From JAFTYO01 sp045613125 (GTDB lineage: Bacteria > Pseudomonadota > Alphaproteobacteria > RF32 > CAG-239), in the NCBI GenBank assembly GCA_045613125.1, contig JAZLAM010000023.1:1-56997 (forward strand): DNA of 56,997 bases, given 5' to 3'. The position numbers and the translations under genes were made by a program. Positions 1-8,643 of the stretch are shown piece by piece (position 1 is the stretch's first letter; each line of letters starts with the position of its first letter). Under the pieces are notes generated by a model. That model was not told where the DNA came from. It saw only the letters and a program-made list of their open reading frames with translations, and did not search any database.

Positions 1-1
1 A

Positions 2-2455
2 AACATCAAAGGAATCAGCGGATTTTTAGATAACTATAATGACTATGGTGAAAACGAACTGATTATCAACAATCTTACGATTGAAGGTTTTGGTGGAGTT
101 GATGCACCATATGTTTTAGAAGGCAACAACATCACACTTAATAATGTTATCTTCCAAAACAGTCATGGACGTATTTGGAATGATATATATGGCAATATAT
201 ATAATAGTAAATTTATAAATAACTCATATATTTTTGATGGCGAAGGTGAAAATAGTGGCTCTGTATATGGTCTAAATATAGAAAATTATTCGGATATTGA
301 TACCATAAATGCCGATTTTATCGGAACCCATGTCAGCATGCAGAACACAACCAATACAGATGTATATGGTGGAGCTGTTGATAATGAGTATAAGGTAGAA
401 AACCTACACGGAAACTTTGTCGGCAATGTTGTGGAATTTAAAAACACCACCGGTGAAACCTATGTTGAAGGTGGAGCTCTTTATAACTATGGCAGATTAA
501 ACTCTTTAAGCGGAGATTTTTTAGATAACCATATCAAAGTTGAAAACACTGAAAACCTTTATGTCTATGGTGGAGCTGTTTATAACTATGGTAAATCAAT
601 ATTGCAAACAATGGTTCAAGATTGGCATGGATATGGAAGTTTTGAAGAGTATGCACAAAACGAATGGGGAATGAGTGGAGAAGATTTGTTGGCAGAATAT
701 GGAATATCTTCAGAAGAAGATGTTACTCCTGAAATAGCAATGTATATGAATAGTGGTTATTTAAGTATTGAAGATTTTATAAACGGTGAAGGCTATGATA
801 GCCTAGAAGAAATGCTCGACGCTTATGACTATTCATCAATAAGAGAAATGGCAGAAGATGGGGACTATTATGATGGAGGTATCACTTTTGTAGCAGATGC
901 ATCAGATTCTGAAGATACGTTGCAAGATGATGTATTGTTCAAAGGCAACTATATCGAAGTTGATAGAAACAGAAGATATGAAGCAATTTATAACGAAGGA
1001 ATCATAAACTTTGAATCAAACAATGGCGGAAGTTATACATTTTATGATTATATAGATGGTAACAACGCTACATTAAACTTTGTTAGTGACAATAATGAAA
1101 AAGCAATCTTCAATTTGTATAACAACATACAAAACCAAAAGGATATAAACTTCCAATCTGCATATGTTATTAACATGATATCAGCAGACGATATACGTGT
1201 CGGCACATCAAAATATAGCTACATTCAGGCGCAAAATATTAACATCAATGCAGCGTTACAGATGATGCTTGATATCGATTTGAAAAACAAAAAAATAGAC
1301 CATTTTGACGCCGAAAGTTTTACCATTGCTGATGGAGGTTCAATTAATGTAACACAATTTAACATTGTGACTGACTTAACAGGTGATATTGGTTCTACAA
1401 CAGAAGTTGAATTTATCTTATCTGATAACTCAACCGGCCTAGATAAAATTACAAATATTACTGAAGCAGTTGGTGTAAAATATATCTACTCTGTAAGCTT
1501 TAATCCTAAAACGGGTGCATTTGAATTTAGTATAATAGATAAAAAATCACCTGAAGAAGTTGTACCAGACCAAACACCTTCTCTTACCCCACCGACAACA
1601 GTAGCAACTGTTGAAACGGTTGTTGCACAGATATTTGAACGTGATGTTATAATATCAGCTGATACAAACTATTGTATTGTAAATGTTGCAAACAAGAAGA
1701 ACTTGTGGGTAAAAACTTTCGGTTCGGATGATGATTTAGAACTTGACAACTTCAACGGTACGATAGATTCAAAAACTTATGGTATTATCGGTGGAGTTGA
1801 TAGCAAGGTGTTCACATATAACAACAGAGTCAAAGTTGCATATGGTGTATATGGTGCCTATGTTGGCGGAAAACAAAAATACGATAGTTACAAAACCACA
1901 CAAGACAGCGGATATCTTGGTTTAAGTGCATCGTTCAGAAAGGACCGGTTATTTTCAAACTTTACGGTTAACGGCGGTTACATCACCAGTAAAGCAAGCA
2001 CTGAATGGGGTACGGATAAGTTTGATACAAAGGCCGTCTCTATTGCCAATAAGACCGGTGTTGATATTAAAGTTGGGTGCTATTGGACAGTTATACCTGC
2101 ATTATACGTTGCGTACACAGGTTTAGACACAGAAGACTATACTAACAGAGCAGGAGTAAAAATAGAGAACGACTTTACACATGTTGCAACCATTGCACCA
2201 GAAGTAAAAGTTAGAAGATATTTCGGAAAAAGCTTCTCAGGTTATGCAAAAGCAAGCTATAAACATTATATCTATGACAGCAAAGTTAAGGCAAATGATG
2301 TTATCTTAGAAGAAATGAGTGTAAAGCCATATATAGAATATGGCTTTGGAGCAAAAAAAACTTGGACAGATTCATCAGCTTATGCGGAAATCACCCGTCG
2401 TGATGGTGGTCGCAAAGGCTGGAACGTCAATTTGGGTCTCAGACTTGATTTCTAA
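2..2455 (+). CDS. Autotransporter, C-terminal part (5' end outside window)
   Basis: The frame is open from base 2, so the gene begins before the window; the ATG at 338 is internal. The passenger shows repeated Asn/Gly-rich beta-strand units of the type GGAxYNYG, typical of a beta-helix. An unusual acidic, probably helical insertion lies at about 600-900. The last ~255 residues, starting near WVKTFGSDDD, form an outer-membrane beta-barrel that ends in the terminal aromatic motif LRLDF. By family knowledge the barrel anchors the protein in the outer membrane and exposes the passenger on the surface. The ligand or function of the passenger cannot be told. A hairpin terminator follows 20 bp after the stop. 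Confidence 0.85.
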   Translation, partial: NIKGISGFLDNYNDYGENELIINNLTIEGFGGVDAPYVLEGNNITLNNVIFQNSHGRIWNDIYGNIYNSKFINNSYIFDGEGENSGSVYGLNIENYSDIDTINADFIGTHVSMQNTTNTDVYGGAVDNEYKVENLHGNFVGNVVEFKNTTGETYVEGGALYNYGRLNSLSGDFLDNHIKVENTENLYVYGGAVYNYGKSILQTMVQDWHGYGSFEEYAQNEWGMSGEDLLAEYGISSEEDVTPEIAMYMNSGYLSIEDFINGEGYDSLEEMLDAYDYSSIREMAEDGDYYDGGITFVADASDSEDTLQDDVLFKGNYIEVDRNRRYEAIYNEGIINFESNNGGSYTFYDYIDGNNATLNFVSDNNEKAIFNLYNNIQNQKDINFQSAYVINMISADDIRVGTSKYSYIQAQNININAALQMMLDIDLKNKKIDHFDAESFTIADGGSINVTQFNIVTDLTGDIGSTTEVEFILSDNSTGLDKITNITEAVGVKYIYSVSFNPKTGAFEFSIIDKKSPEEVVPDQTPSLTPPTTVATVETVVAQIFERDVIISADTNYCIVNVANKKNLWVKTFGSDDDLELDNFNGTIDSKTYGIIGGVDSKVFTYNNRVKVAYGVYGAYVGGKQKYDSYKTTQDSGYLGLSASFRKDRLFSNFTVNGGYITSKASTEWGTDKFDTKAVSIANKTGVDIKVGCYWTVIPALYVAYTGLDTEDYTNRAGVKIENDFTHVATIAPEVKVRRYFGKSFSGYAKASYKHYIYDSKVKANDVILEEMSVKPYIEYGFGAKKTWTDSSAYAEITRRDGGRKGWNVNLGLRLDF

Positions 2456-2476
2456 ACCATAAGCTTAAAGCAAAAA

Positions 2477-2504
2477 ACTCCCTGTATTTCAGGGAGTTTT
2501 TTTT
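2477..2504 (+). terminator. Rho-independent terminator of the autotransporter gene
   Basis: The stem AACTCCCTG/CAGGGAGTT is followed by an uninterrupted T run, directly after the autotransporter stop. Confidence 0.85.
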
Positions 2505-2507
2505 AAC

Positions 2508-2584
2508 TGGCGCGCCCTAGACGATTCGAACGTCTGACCCACAGCTTAGAAGGCTGTTGCTCTATCCTGCTGAGCTAAGGGCGC
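2508..2584 (-). tRNA. tRNA-Arg (anticodon TCT)
   Basis: The reverse strand folds as a full cloverleaf. The acceptor GCGCCCT pairs with AGGGCGC, the anticodon stem ACAGC/GCTGT holds the loop CTTCTAA with anticodon TCT, and there is a normal T arm. CCA is encoded. Length is 77 nt. Confidence 0.95.
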
Positions 2585-2635
2585 ATAAGCATTAACAAGA
2601 ATGTTTTTTTACACATTTTATCAAACTTGTCAATA

Positions 2636-3256
2636 CTATTTATTATTTTTTTTCTTAAATTTTATCTTATTTTCTTGTGCTTTGCGTTTTTTTATGGTTT
2701 TTGGCTTTTCAACAGAAAATCCAAACTTCCCGATTTGTCTTCCTAACGTATAATAAAACCCGTGAGCATATGCAAGTAAACCGGCTTTTGATAAATCGAG
2801 ACCTCTTTCATTTAAATATTTATCATCAACATTTACGGCTAAAACTTTGGCTAAAAACATATCATGCGTACCAAACTTCTTAATTTCCAAAACTTCACAC
2901 TCAAGAGAAATCGGTGCTTCTTTAATTTGTGGAGCTAAAACCTTTGTACAAGGCTCAGCCGTTATATCACACGCTTCAAACTTATTTATATCACGTCCCG
3001 ATTTCACGCCAGAAAAATCTGTTGCATGCGCCAACGCCAAATTTGGAATATTTATAACAAATTCCTTATTTTTAGAAATAATCTCATGTGAATATCTCGA
3101 AGGTCTGATTGAAACATAAGTCAACACAGGTTCTGAACATATAATTCCGGTCCAAGCAGCCGTCATCACATTGGGTTTATCAACACTGCCCGACGAAATA
3201 AGTGCCGGTGGCACAGGCGCAAGTAAGGTTCCTGCCGGCCAAGTTATTTTTACCAT
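2636..3256 (-). CDS. Flavin reductase family (FMN-binding split barrel) protein
   Basis: The protein has 206 aa. Its N-terminus (KITWPAGTLLAPVPPALIS) and the segment NVMTAAWTGIICSEPVLTYVS match the flavin-reductase/flavoredoxin split-barrel family, which binds FMN and moves electrons with NAD(P)H. The C-terminal 30 residues are a Lys-rich tail. The start is placed at the ATG at 3256 because GGAGAG lies 6 bp upstream; a further in-frame ATG at 3268 would put that ribosome site inside the gene. An ArsR-type regulator gene lies 54 bp upstream on the same strand, so the two are probably co-transcribed. The substrate is unknown. Confidence 0.8.
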   Translation of the reverse strand: MVKITWPAGTLLAPVPPALISSGSVDKPNVMTAAWTGIICSEPVLTYVSIRPSRYSHEIISKNKEFVINIPNLALAHATDFSGVKSGRDINKFEACDITAEPCTKVLAPQIKEAPISLECEVLEIKKFGTHDMFLAKVLAVNVDDKYLNERGLDLSKAGLLAYAHGFYYTLGRQIGKFGFSVEKPKTIKKRKAQENKIKFKKKNNK

Positions 3257-3310
3257 ATTACTCTCCATTTAAAATGCTTAATATAAAAATTCATACAAGC
3301 ATTTTATATT

Positions 3311-3571
3311 TTATTCAAGCAATTTTAAAATTTGCCTGACAAGATTGTTGTCTAATTTATAATATATGGTTTGTGCGATTCTTCTGGTTTTAACTATTTG
3401 GCTTTTTCTTAAAATAGCTAAATGTTGAGATAGTGCAGATTGGCTCAAATCAATCATTTTTTCCAGCTGTCCGACACTTAGCTCATGCTCATTTAACAAA
3501 GTCAAAATTTTAAGTCTGTTTAAGTTTGCAAGAGCTTTTAAAATCTGCATATTGTGTTTATCATTCTTCAT
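3311..3571 (-). CDS. ArsR/SmtB-type winged-helix transcriptional regulator
   Basis: This compact protein of 86 aa is almost entirely a winged helix-turn-helix: LANLNRLKILTLLNEHELSV, then the recognition helix LSQSALSQHLAILR, then the beta wing VKTRRIAQTIYYKL. No CxC metal site is visible, so it may sense something other than the classic metals. AAAGGAG lies just before the start. It is upstream of, and likely in an operon with, the flavin reductase gene. By analogy it may be an autorepressor of that pair. Confidence 0.85.
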   Translation of the reverse strand: MKNDKHNMQILKALANLNRLKILTLLNEHELSVGQLEKMIDLSQSALSQHLAILRKSQIVKTRRIAQTIYYKLDNNLVRQILKLLE

Positions 3572-3744
3572 ATCATTTCTCCTTTGTATCTACATGATTT
3601 ATAATACAAAACCATAAAAACATAGAGGACATAAAGCAAAAAGATATATACACTTTAAGCTAAAAAATAAATACACAACTTATAAGTAATTGTTGATAAT
3701 CAAAAATCTATGCGCTAATCTAGCATAAAAATAAGGAGATTGGT

Positions 3745-3987
3745 ATGAAATTAAATGTTGATAAATTAAGTTTTGAGGAAGCTCTTGAACAACTTGAAAC
3801 TTTAGTCAGAAACTTAGAAAGCGGTCGCATCAAACTTGATGATGCCGTAGAAACTTACGAAAAAGCAGTTGCTTTAAAAAAGTTTTGTGAAGACAAACTT
3901 AAAGCTGCTAAATTAAAAATTGAAAAAATAGAAGTAGCTCCCAACCAAGAACTTCAACTAACTCCTTTAGATAAGACAGACGAATAA
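3745..3987 (+). CDS. xseB: Exodeoxyribonuclease VII small subunit
   Basis: The protein has 80 aa, the normal length for XseB, with the family core SFEEALEQLETLVRNLESG followed by a second helix (LDDAVETYEKAVALKKFCE). XseB caps the coiled coils of XseA in the ssDNA exonuclease VII; xseA is not in this window. AAGGAG precedes the start. Its TAA overlaps the ATG of ispA by one base (TAATG), which suggests translational coupling. The xseB-ispA order is common in proteobacteria. Confidence 0.93.
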   Translation: MKLNVDKLSFEEALEQLETLVRNLESGRIKLDDAVETYEKAVALKKFCEDKLKAAKLKIEKIEVAPNQELQLTPLDKTDE

Positions 3988-4880
3988 TGAGCAATATAAT
4001 ATCCGTTATTAAAGAATATTCTTCTTTATTTAATTTTAAAATACGTCCCCTCTTCATAAAAGTTGATGGTCTGGAAAAACGCGTTGTTGACGCTATGGAA
4101 TATTCGGTTATGAACGGAGGAAAACGTTTGAGACCTTTTTTGGTTTATGAAACATCTAAACTTTTTGACATACCTTTTGAACAAAGTTTTTATGCCGCAG
4201 CTTCTTTAGAAATGTTACATTCATACTCTCTTATACATGACGATTTACCGGCTATGGATAATGATGATTTAAGGCGCGGAAAACCAACATGTCATAAACA
4301 GTTTGACGAAGCTACAGCCATTTTAGCCGGCGACGGACTTTTAACATATGCTTTTGAAATATTGTCCACATCACCTTATGATGATAAAATCAAAATAGAA
4401 CTTATAAAACTCTTATCTCAGGCTGCAGGTGCCATAAACGGCATGATAGCAGGACAAATGCTTGACCTATCTACTGAAAGAATGACCAACATTACAAATC
4501 AGGAATTTATAATAAAACATATTGAAGAAATGAAAACAGGATGTCTGCTAAAGTATGCTTGTGAAGCAGGTGCCGTTATCGGTAAAGCTGATAACACAAA
4601 ACGTCAAGCGCTTGTTGAATATTCAAGAAGAATCGGCATTGCATTCCAAATCGCCGATGATATTCTAGATGTTGAAGGTTCTCAAGAAATTGTCGGCAAA
4701 ACACTTAAAAAAGACAAAGCTCAAAACAAACTTACTTTTGTCGGATGCTATGGTATAGAAACAGCCAGACAAATGTCCCGTGAACTGATAGAACAAGCAA
4801 AAGATATTGTCTCTGTGTTTGGTAAAACTTCTCAAAATTTGCAAGATTTAGCTGACTTTATAATAAATAGAAATTACTGA
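3987..4880 (+). CDS. ispA: Farnesyl diphosphate synthase (geranyltranstransferase)
   Basis: The protein has 297 aa and is an all-helical trans-prenyltransferase. The first Asp-rich motif is DDLPAMDNDD (residues 85-94) and the second is DDILD (about 224-228); both bind Mg-diphosphate. GGKRLRP near residue 45 is the IPP-binding stretch. It condenses IPP with DMAPP and GPP to make FPP for undecaprenyl phosphate, quinones and squalene. It is coupled to xseB. The HpnD-like enzyme at 31.2 kb would use its product. Confidence 0.93.
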   Translation: MSNIISVIKEYSSLFNFKIRPLFIKVDGLEKRVVDAMEYSVMNGGKRLRPFLVYETSKLFDIPFEQSFYAAASLEMLHSYSLIHDDLPAMDNDDLRRGKPTCHKQFDEATAILAGDGLLTYAFEILSTSPYDDKIKIELIKLLSQAAGAINGMIAGQMLDLSTERMTNITNQEFIIKHIEEMKTGCLLKYACEAGAVIGKADNTKRQALVEYSRRIGIAFQIADDILDVEGSQEIVGKTLKKDKAQNKLTFVGCYGIETARQMSRELIEQAKDIVSVFGKTSQNLQDLADFIINRNY

Positions 4881-4913
4881 TTTTTTATATGTTACATTTT
4901 TGTTACAAAGGTA

Positions 4914-4942
4914 TTGCAAATTGCCATAATTTGTGATATATT
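4914..4942 (+). promoter_or_regulatory. Sigma70-type promoter for the gene at 4981
   Basis: TTGCAA (4914-4919), a 17-bp spacer, then TATATT (4937-4942). The promoter lies about 40 bp upstream of the start and covers the alternative upstream ATG at 4933. Confidence 0.55.
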
Positions 4943-4980
4943 TATATCATAATATAATTATGACGAAAGGAGACAATCCG

Positions 4981-5358
4981 ATGATGACCATGCAAAATAA
5001 AACTTTTGGCCAACAGTTTTTAGAAGTGTTGAATGCGGCTAAAAACGATAAGGAAAAAATGTTTACTCTCCTTCGTTCAACTTTGGAAAAAGTAAACCCG
5101 TTTCCTTCCGAGAATATCAATTTTCCGGCAACCGTTAAACAAATTACCGATATAGACAGCATTGCCACAATGCGAGCAGCAAAAGCAGGCTTTAACGCAA
5201 GCCATGGAGCTTATATGTTTGCTGAAGATTATATATATCTGACAGCAAAAGCATATAAAGAACAAGGTCTAGGTAACATTACAGATTTTAAGAAAGATTT
5301 CAGGATGTTTACCGATAAGCCGGTTAATATCATCTCAAATGATAAACAATATAACTAG
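4981..5358 (+). CDS. Hypothetical protein, 125 aa
   Basis: I do not recognise a family. The protein is soluble and mixed helical, begins MMTMQNKTFGQQFLEVLNAA, and has no signal peptide or membrane segment. The start is taken at the ATG at 4981 because AAAGGAG lies 8 bp upstream; an ATG at 4933 lies in the promoter. It is a single-gene unit with its own promoter and a strong terminator. That monocistronic arrangement fits a small housekeeping or phasin-like protein, but this is a guess. Confidence 0.7.
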   Translation: MMTMQNKTFGQQFLEVLNAAKNDKEKMFTLLRSTLEKVNPFPSENINFPATVKQITDIDSIATMRAAKAGFNASHGAYMFAEDYIYLTAKAYKEQGLGNITDFKKDFRMFTDKPVNIISNDKQYN

Positions 5359-5365
5359 ATTTCCT

Positions 5366-5393
5366 AACTCCGGATTATAATCCGGAGTTTTTT
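5366..5393 (+). terminator. Rho-independent terminator
   Basis: The stem AACTCCGGATT/AATCCGGAGTT is followed by TTTTT, directly after the gene at 4981. Confidence 0.85.
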
Positions 5394-5497
5394 ATTATCT
5401 TTTATGATGTATATTCAACAATAAAATCTTGATTTTCATTTTATAATACACATAATAAGGAGATGTTTTAATAAAATGAATTGATAAGGAATTAAAA

Positions 5498-6031
5498 ATG
5501 TTATTCAGTCTTGTTTTAATGCTTAGCTTAATTTTTATAAAATCAGCATTAGCCAATCCGGCATGTGCCGTTTGCACCATTGCCGTCGGTGCATCTCTTG
5601 AAATTGCTCGTAAATTGGGCGTTGATGACAGTGTTGTAGGTGTATGGGCCGGTGCTTTTTTGGTTTTATTAGGATACTGGACAATAAAATGGTTTGATAA
5701 AAAAAATTGGCACTTCAAAGGACGCAACTTTATCATTCTGGCATCATCTGTTGCTATGATAGGTTTTATGTATATAAGTAAATTAACATATCACGCTGAA
5801 GTTATCGGTATTTTATATCTTGACCCGTTTTTGTTTAGCACCATTGCCGGAGCTGTAATATTGGTTTTATCATCAGATTTTTATCAATGGATGAAAAAGA
5901 AAAACGGCGGACATGCTCACTTTCCGTTTGAGAAGGTTGTGGTTCCTGTTGTAGCTTTATTTTTACTGAGCTTATATTTTTATTATTTTCCTCTCTGCCA
6001 AGATGCAACGAGTAGTTTGTATAAATTTTAA
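5498..6031 (+). CDS. Integral membrane protein with N-terminal CxxC, 177 aa
   Basis: A signal peptide (MLFSLVLMLSLIFIKSALA) is followed directly by NPACAVCTIAVGASLEIARK, a CxxC pair at the start of the mature protein. Three or four membrane helices follow (about residues 48-62, 78-95, 105-122, 147-165). Proteins with this layout are known as uncharacterised membrane proteins; a thiol-redox or metal role is only a guess from the Cys pair. It is monocistronic and followed by a terminator. Confidence 0.75.
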   Translation: MLFSLVLMLSLIFIKSALANPACAVCTIAVGASLEIARKLGVDDSVVGVWAGAFLVLLGYWTIKWFDKKNWHFKGRNFIILASSVAMIGFMYISKLTYHAEVIGILYLDPFLFSTIAGAVILVLSSDFYQWMKKKNGGHAHFPFEKVVVPVVALFLLSLYFYYFPLCQDATSSLYKF

Positions 6032-6034
6032 CAC

Positions 6035-6068
6035 AAAACCCGAAAATTATGATGATTTTCGGGTTTTT
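6035..6068 (+). terminator. Rho-independent terminator
   Basis: AAAACCCGAAAAT/ATTTTCGGGTTTTT hairpin with a T tail just after the membrane protein stop. Confidence 0.85.
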
Positions 6069-6169
6069 CACATATCAAAGATACGATAATTATCATAACT
6101 TATAAAAAAAATAAAAAAAAGTTCTTGCATTTAAAAAATAAATAAGTATAAGTAACTTTATCAACGTTA

Positions 6170-6246
6170 CGGGATTTAGCTCAGCCTGGTAGAGCGCTTG
6201 CTTTGGGAGCAAGATGTCGTAGGTTCGAATCCTATAGTCCCGACCA
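6170..6246 (+). tRNA. tRNA-Pro (anticodon TGG)
   Basis: The acceptor CGGGATT pairs with AGTCCCG, the anticodon stem CTTGC/GCAAG holds the loop TTTGGGA, and the 77-nt gene ends in encoded CCA. Two extra copies of its last 19 bases occur downstream (6395-6413, 6563-6581), so it is a likely integration target. Confidence 0.95.
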
Positions 6247-6251
6247 AACAT

Positions 6252-6281
6252 AAAGACCTCACCCTTGTGGTGAGGTTTTTT
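6252..6281 (+). terminator. tRNA-Pro terminator, copy 1
   Basis: The stem ACCTCAC/GTGAGGT is followed by six Ts. A second copy lies in the next repeat unit. Confidence 0.8.
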
Positions 6282-6418
6282 GTTTGTAAGGCGGGCTTAG
6301 GGTTCGAACCTACGGGAGTAGGTTCGACTACCAGCGAAAGGCGGGCGAAAGAACGCCGGTCGGCGATACCGATGAGCGCCTGTGCGACGAAGTCAATCCT
6401 ATAGTCCCGACCACACAT

Positions 6419-6448
6419 AAAGACCTCACCCTTGTGGTGAGGTTTTTT
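6419..6448 (+). terminator. tRNA-Pro terminator, copy 2 (repeat unit 2)
   Basis: Same stem and T tail as at 6252-6281, duplicated with the tandem repeat. Confidence 0.75.
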
Positions 6449-6566
6449 GTTTGAACGGCGGGCTTAAGGGTTCGAACCTACGGGAGTAGGTTCGACTACC
6501 AGCGAAAGGCGGGCGAAAGAACGCCGGTCGTCGATGCCGATGAGCGCCTGTGCGACGAAGTCAATC

Positions 6567-7313
6567 CTATAGTCCCGACCACACATGATAAAGGCCTCTA
6601 GAGAGGATGTTCTCTAGAGGCTTTCTTATTGAAAATAAAGGATTTTTTCCTTCTAACAAAAAGTTCGAATAAAGCAATTTTAAAACTTTCCTTTTTTCAT
6701 CATAATTCGAACTTTCATAAATCTCAGGTATCTTAGAAACTAACAATACCAAGTCTTCCAAGGTGTTTAGCCCTTGTTTGGTTATTTCATTATAGTGTGA
6801 TAATTTTCTGTCTGTGGCTTCTATCTGTTTGGTAATGTCATTATATTTTTTATTATATTGTTCCTGTGTAATACTATTATTAAGACGCATATCAAGCAAC
6901 ATGTCCAAGCTATTTTCTAACTGCGTTCTTTTGCTTTTCAAAATCCGTCTTTCCTCAATTTCCATTTTATGCTTTTCCTTAACTTCTTCTTGTATCAAAA
7001 CCAAAGCTTGTTCAAGCAACGTTAATGGCATTTTTTTAAGCCTACACAAATCATCTTTAATTTTAGCGTCAATTATATTCTCGTTAATGCGAGTGTCTTT
7101 ACAATGAGGGCAAAACAAGTATCTGTGTATGTGTCCGTTTGGCTTATGTTTTACATCCGGCGTTATCATCTTTCCGCAATGCTTGCAAAATATCATACCG
7201 CGATACATATCATCTACTTTTCGCTTTTTATGGAAAGACCTCCCGAGGAGGAGGTCTTGACATTTATCAAACAATTCTTTGCTTACACCAAAATCACCGA
7301 AGTTGCCGCACAA
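6567..7313 (-). pseudogene. Large serine recombinase, C-terminal fragment
   Basis: About 245 aa are left. SKELFDKCQDLL is the typical end of the recombinase domain. A zinc beta-ribbon follows (CKHC ... CPHC) and then a long coiled coil (about residues 95-175), ending with FSIRKPLENIL. The N-terminal resolvase domain with the catalytic Ser is absent: upstream of residue ~10 the frame runs into the terminator and promoter of the opposite gene and then a stop. The last codons read into the third tRNA-Pro 3'-end copy, placing the gene end at an attachment-like site. A TTG near 7313 opens the frame, but it has no ribosome site. Confidence 0.85.
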
Positions 7314-7335
7314 ATCAAATAATTTCTTTTGATAT

Positions 7336-7370
7336 CCTAAAAAGCGCCGATTTTATTTCGGCGCTTTTTT
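7336..7370. terminator. Hairpin terminator upstream of the zincin gene
   Basis: AAAAAGCGCCGA/TCGGCGCTTTTTT is symmetrical with A and T flanks and could work on either strand. It lies where the recombinase gene was broken off. Confidence 0.65.
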
Positions 7371-7377
7371 AAAAAAC

Positions 7378-7406
7378 TTGACAAAAAAATTAGGACGTGA
7401 TATCAT
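7378..7406 (+). promoter_or_regulatory. Near-consensus sigma70 promoter of the zincin gene
   Basis: TTGACA (7378-7383), a 17-bp spacer, then TATCAT (7401-7406), 22 bp before the ATG at 7429. This rules out the longer reading that would begin at the TTG inside the -35 box. Confidence 0.75.
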
Positions 7407-7428
7407 AGAGAAAATATGGGAGAGGCTC

Positions 7429-8643
7429 ATGAATCTACAAGTTATGACGACCGAACAAATACAAGATTTAGCTATAGAGTATTCTCAAGCTTCTTTTGAA
7501 GAAAAATCAAAAGCCGGCTTAGGTGGAACATTAAATGAGCAAGCCAAAGCCGATGAAGCAATGACGTTTGAAAATTTGATATATCTTAATGAATGTATTA
7601 AAGGATCACTTGAAAGACTTAAAAAAAATCCGTACTGGAACAGTGTTGTTCATGATGGACTTCAAGGCCAATTTAATGTTGAAAGTGTAGAACTTGTACT
7701 CCCGAGCAAAAGAGGTGGCTCTTGTTCTCATGTGGAACTTAAAGACGGTTCGATTAAAGACATGATTACAATTAATCCCGTTTTTTTGAAAAAACAGATG
7801 GAAAATTTTGATCTTTACCACAATCAAAACGACGTAGAAGTCTTTATAGAGGCTCTTATTGCACATGAATTAACCCATGCAGAACAGCTTAACAGAATAG
7901 ATCCGGAAAATATACCAACACACAAACTTCCTTCCTTACACGATAAAGAAGAAAGGAAAATACTCGAAAATAGTTCCCAAAATGGTCAGAATCCTTGGGA
8001 ATCTTATCTTTTTGATGCGATTGTAGAAGGAGACTGCCGTTCAATGGCAGTCATGGTTGCCTTAAGTGAACAGAATGCTTCGAAAGAAGTTCAAGAAGCT
8101 GTGCGGCATAATCAACAATTTTATGGAACGGAAATGAACCGTTCTGTAAAATTTAACAACAGAAATGATTTGTTTTTAGATATCATGAAAAGAGAAATAA
8201 AACTTGCTGCAGAAATAAAAAAGATTCGTATGAATGACTTGCAAGAAAGTATTTTGGAAGCAGGAGCGAAAGCCATCGGCTTTGAGAAATTCGGATTTGA
8301 ACAAAAATTTCCAGATATTGCAACACATATTGCCAAAAACACCATCACATTAGTACGTGTACAACAAAAAATTATAAACAAACTTTCGATCAACAGCAAG
8401 CAAGAATCAAAGAAATTAAAAGAAGAATATATTATAAAACATATTGAAAAACAAAAACGCTGTGGTCAAACTTATTAAAAATTAATTGAACTTATAGGCT
8501 TAAATCACCCGATTTATACCAAACTATTGCTCGCTTTTAATGAATTAGTTACTGCAACGGAAACGATACCGCAATTGAAACAGCAAAATAACGGACTGTC
8601 ATACAATCAATATAGAAGTAATTCAAATATGCTAGACATCTAA
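7429..8643 (+). pseudogene. Putative zinc metallopeptidase (HExxH), split by an in-frame stop at 8476
   Basis: The first open part (7429-8478) codes for 349 aa. The motif HELTH at residues 146-150 (AHELTHAEQ) is a zincin signature. IVEGDCRS near residue 199 offers a Glu about 50 residues later as third zinc ligand. The start follows GGGAGAGG and the promoter at 7378. After the TAA at 8476-8478 the same frame stays open for 54 more codons, up to a TAA at 8641, so a tail appears to have been cut off. No signal peptide is seen. It resembles uncharacterised putative metallopeptidases; a role as an effector is only inferred from its place in a mobile region. The first part alone may still be active. 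Confidence 0.65.

Larger units (their letters stand above)
6228..6585 (+). repeat. Tandem repeat (period 167-168 bp) containing tRNA-Pro 3' ends
   Basis: The 19-base tRNA-Pro 3' end occurs at 6228-6246, 6395-6413 and 6563-6581. Between the copies is a conserved, clearly GC-rich block with the hairpin CCTACGGGAGTAGG flanked by T-arm-like GGTTCGA. The tRNA terminator is also duplicated. The two full units differ at only a few positions. Small open frames across this region are artefacts of the tRNA sequence. Confidence 0.85.

Noticed and set aside
6176..6418. Open frames on both strands across tRNA-Pro and the repeat
   Set aside because: They read through the tRNA gene and its duplicated 3' end, have no ribosome site and show the typical artefact composition of tRNA-derived frames.
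7378..7428. Longer N-terminus of the zincin-like protein
   Set aside because: The TTG start lies in the -35 box of a near-consensus promoter, and the ATG at 7429 has a good ribosome site.
8476..8478. Stop-codon reassignment or readthrough at the TAA
   Set aside because: TAA ends many normal genes in the window (ispA, htpG, hflX and others), so it is a true stop here.
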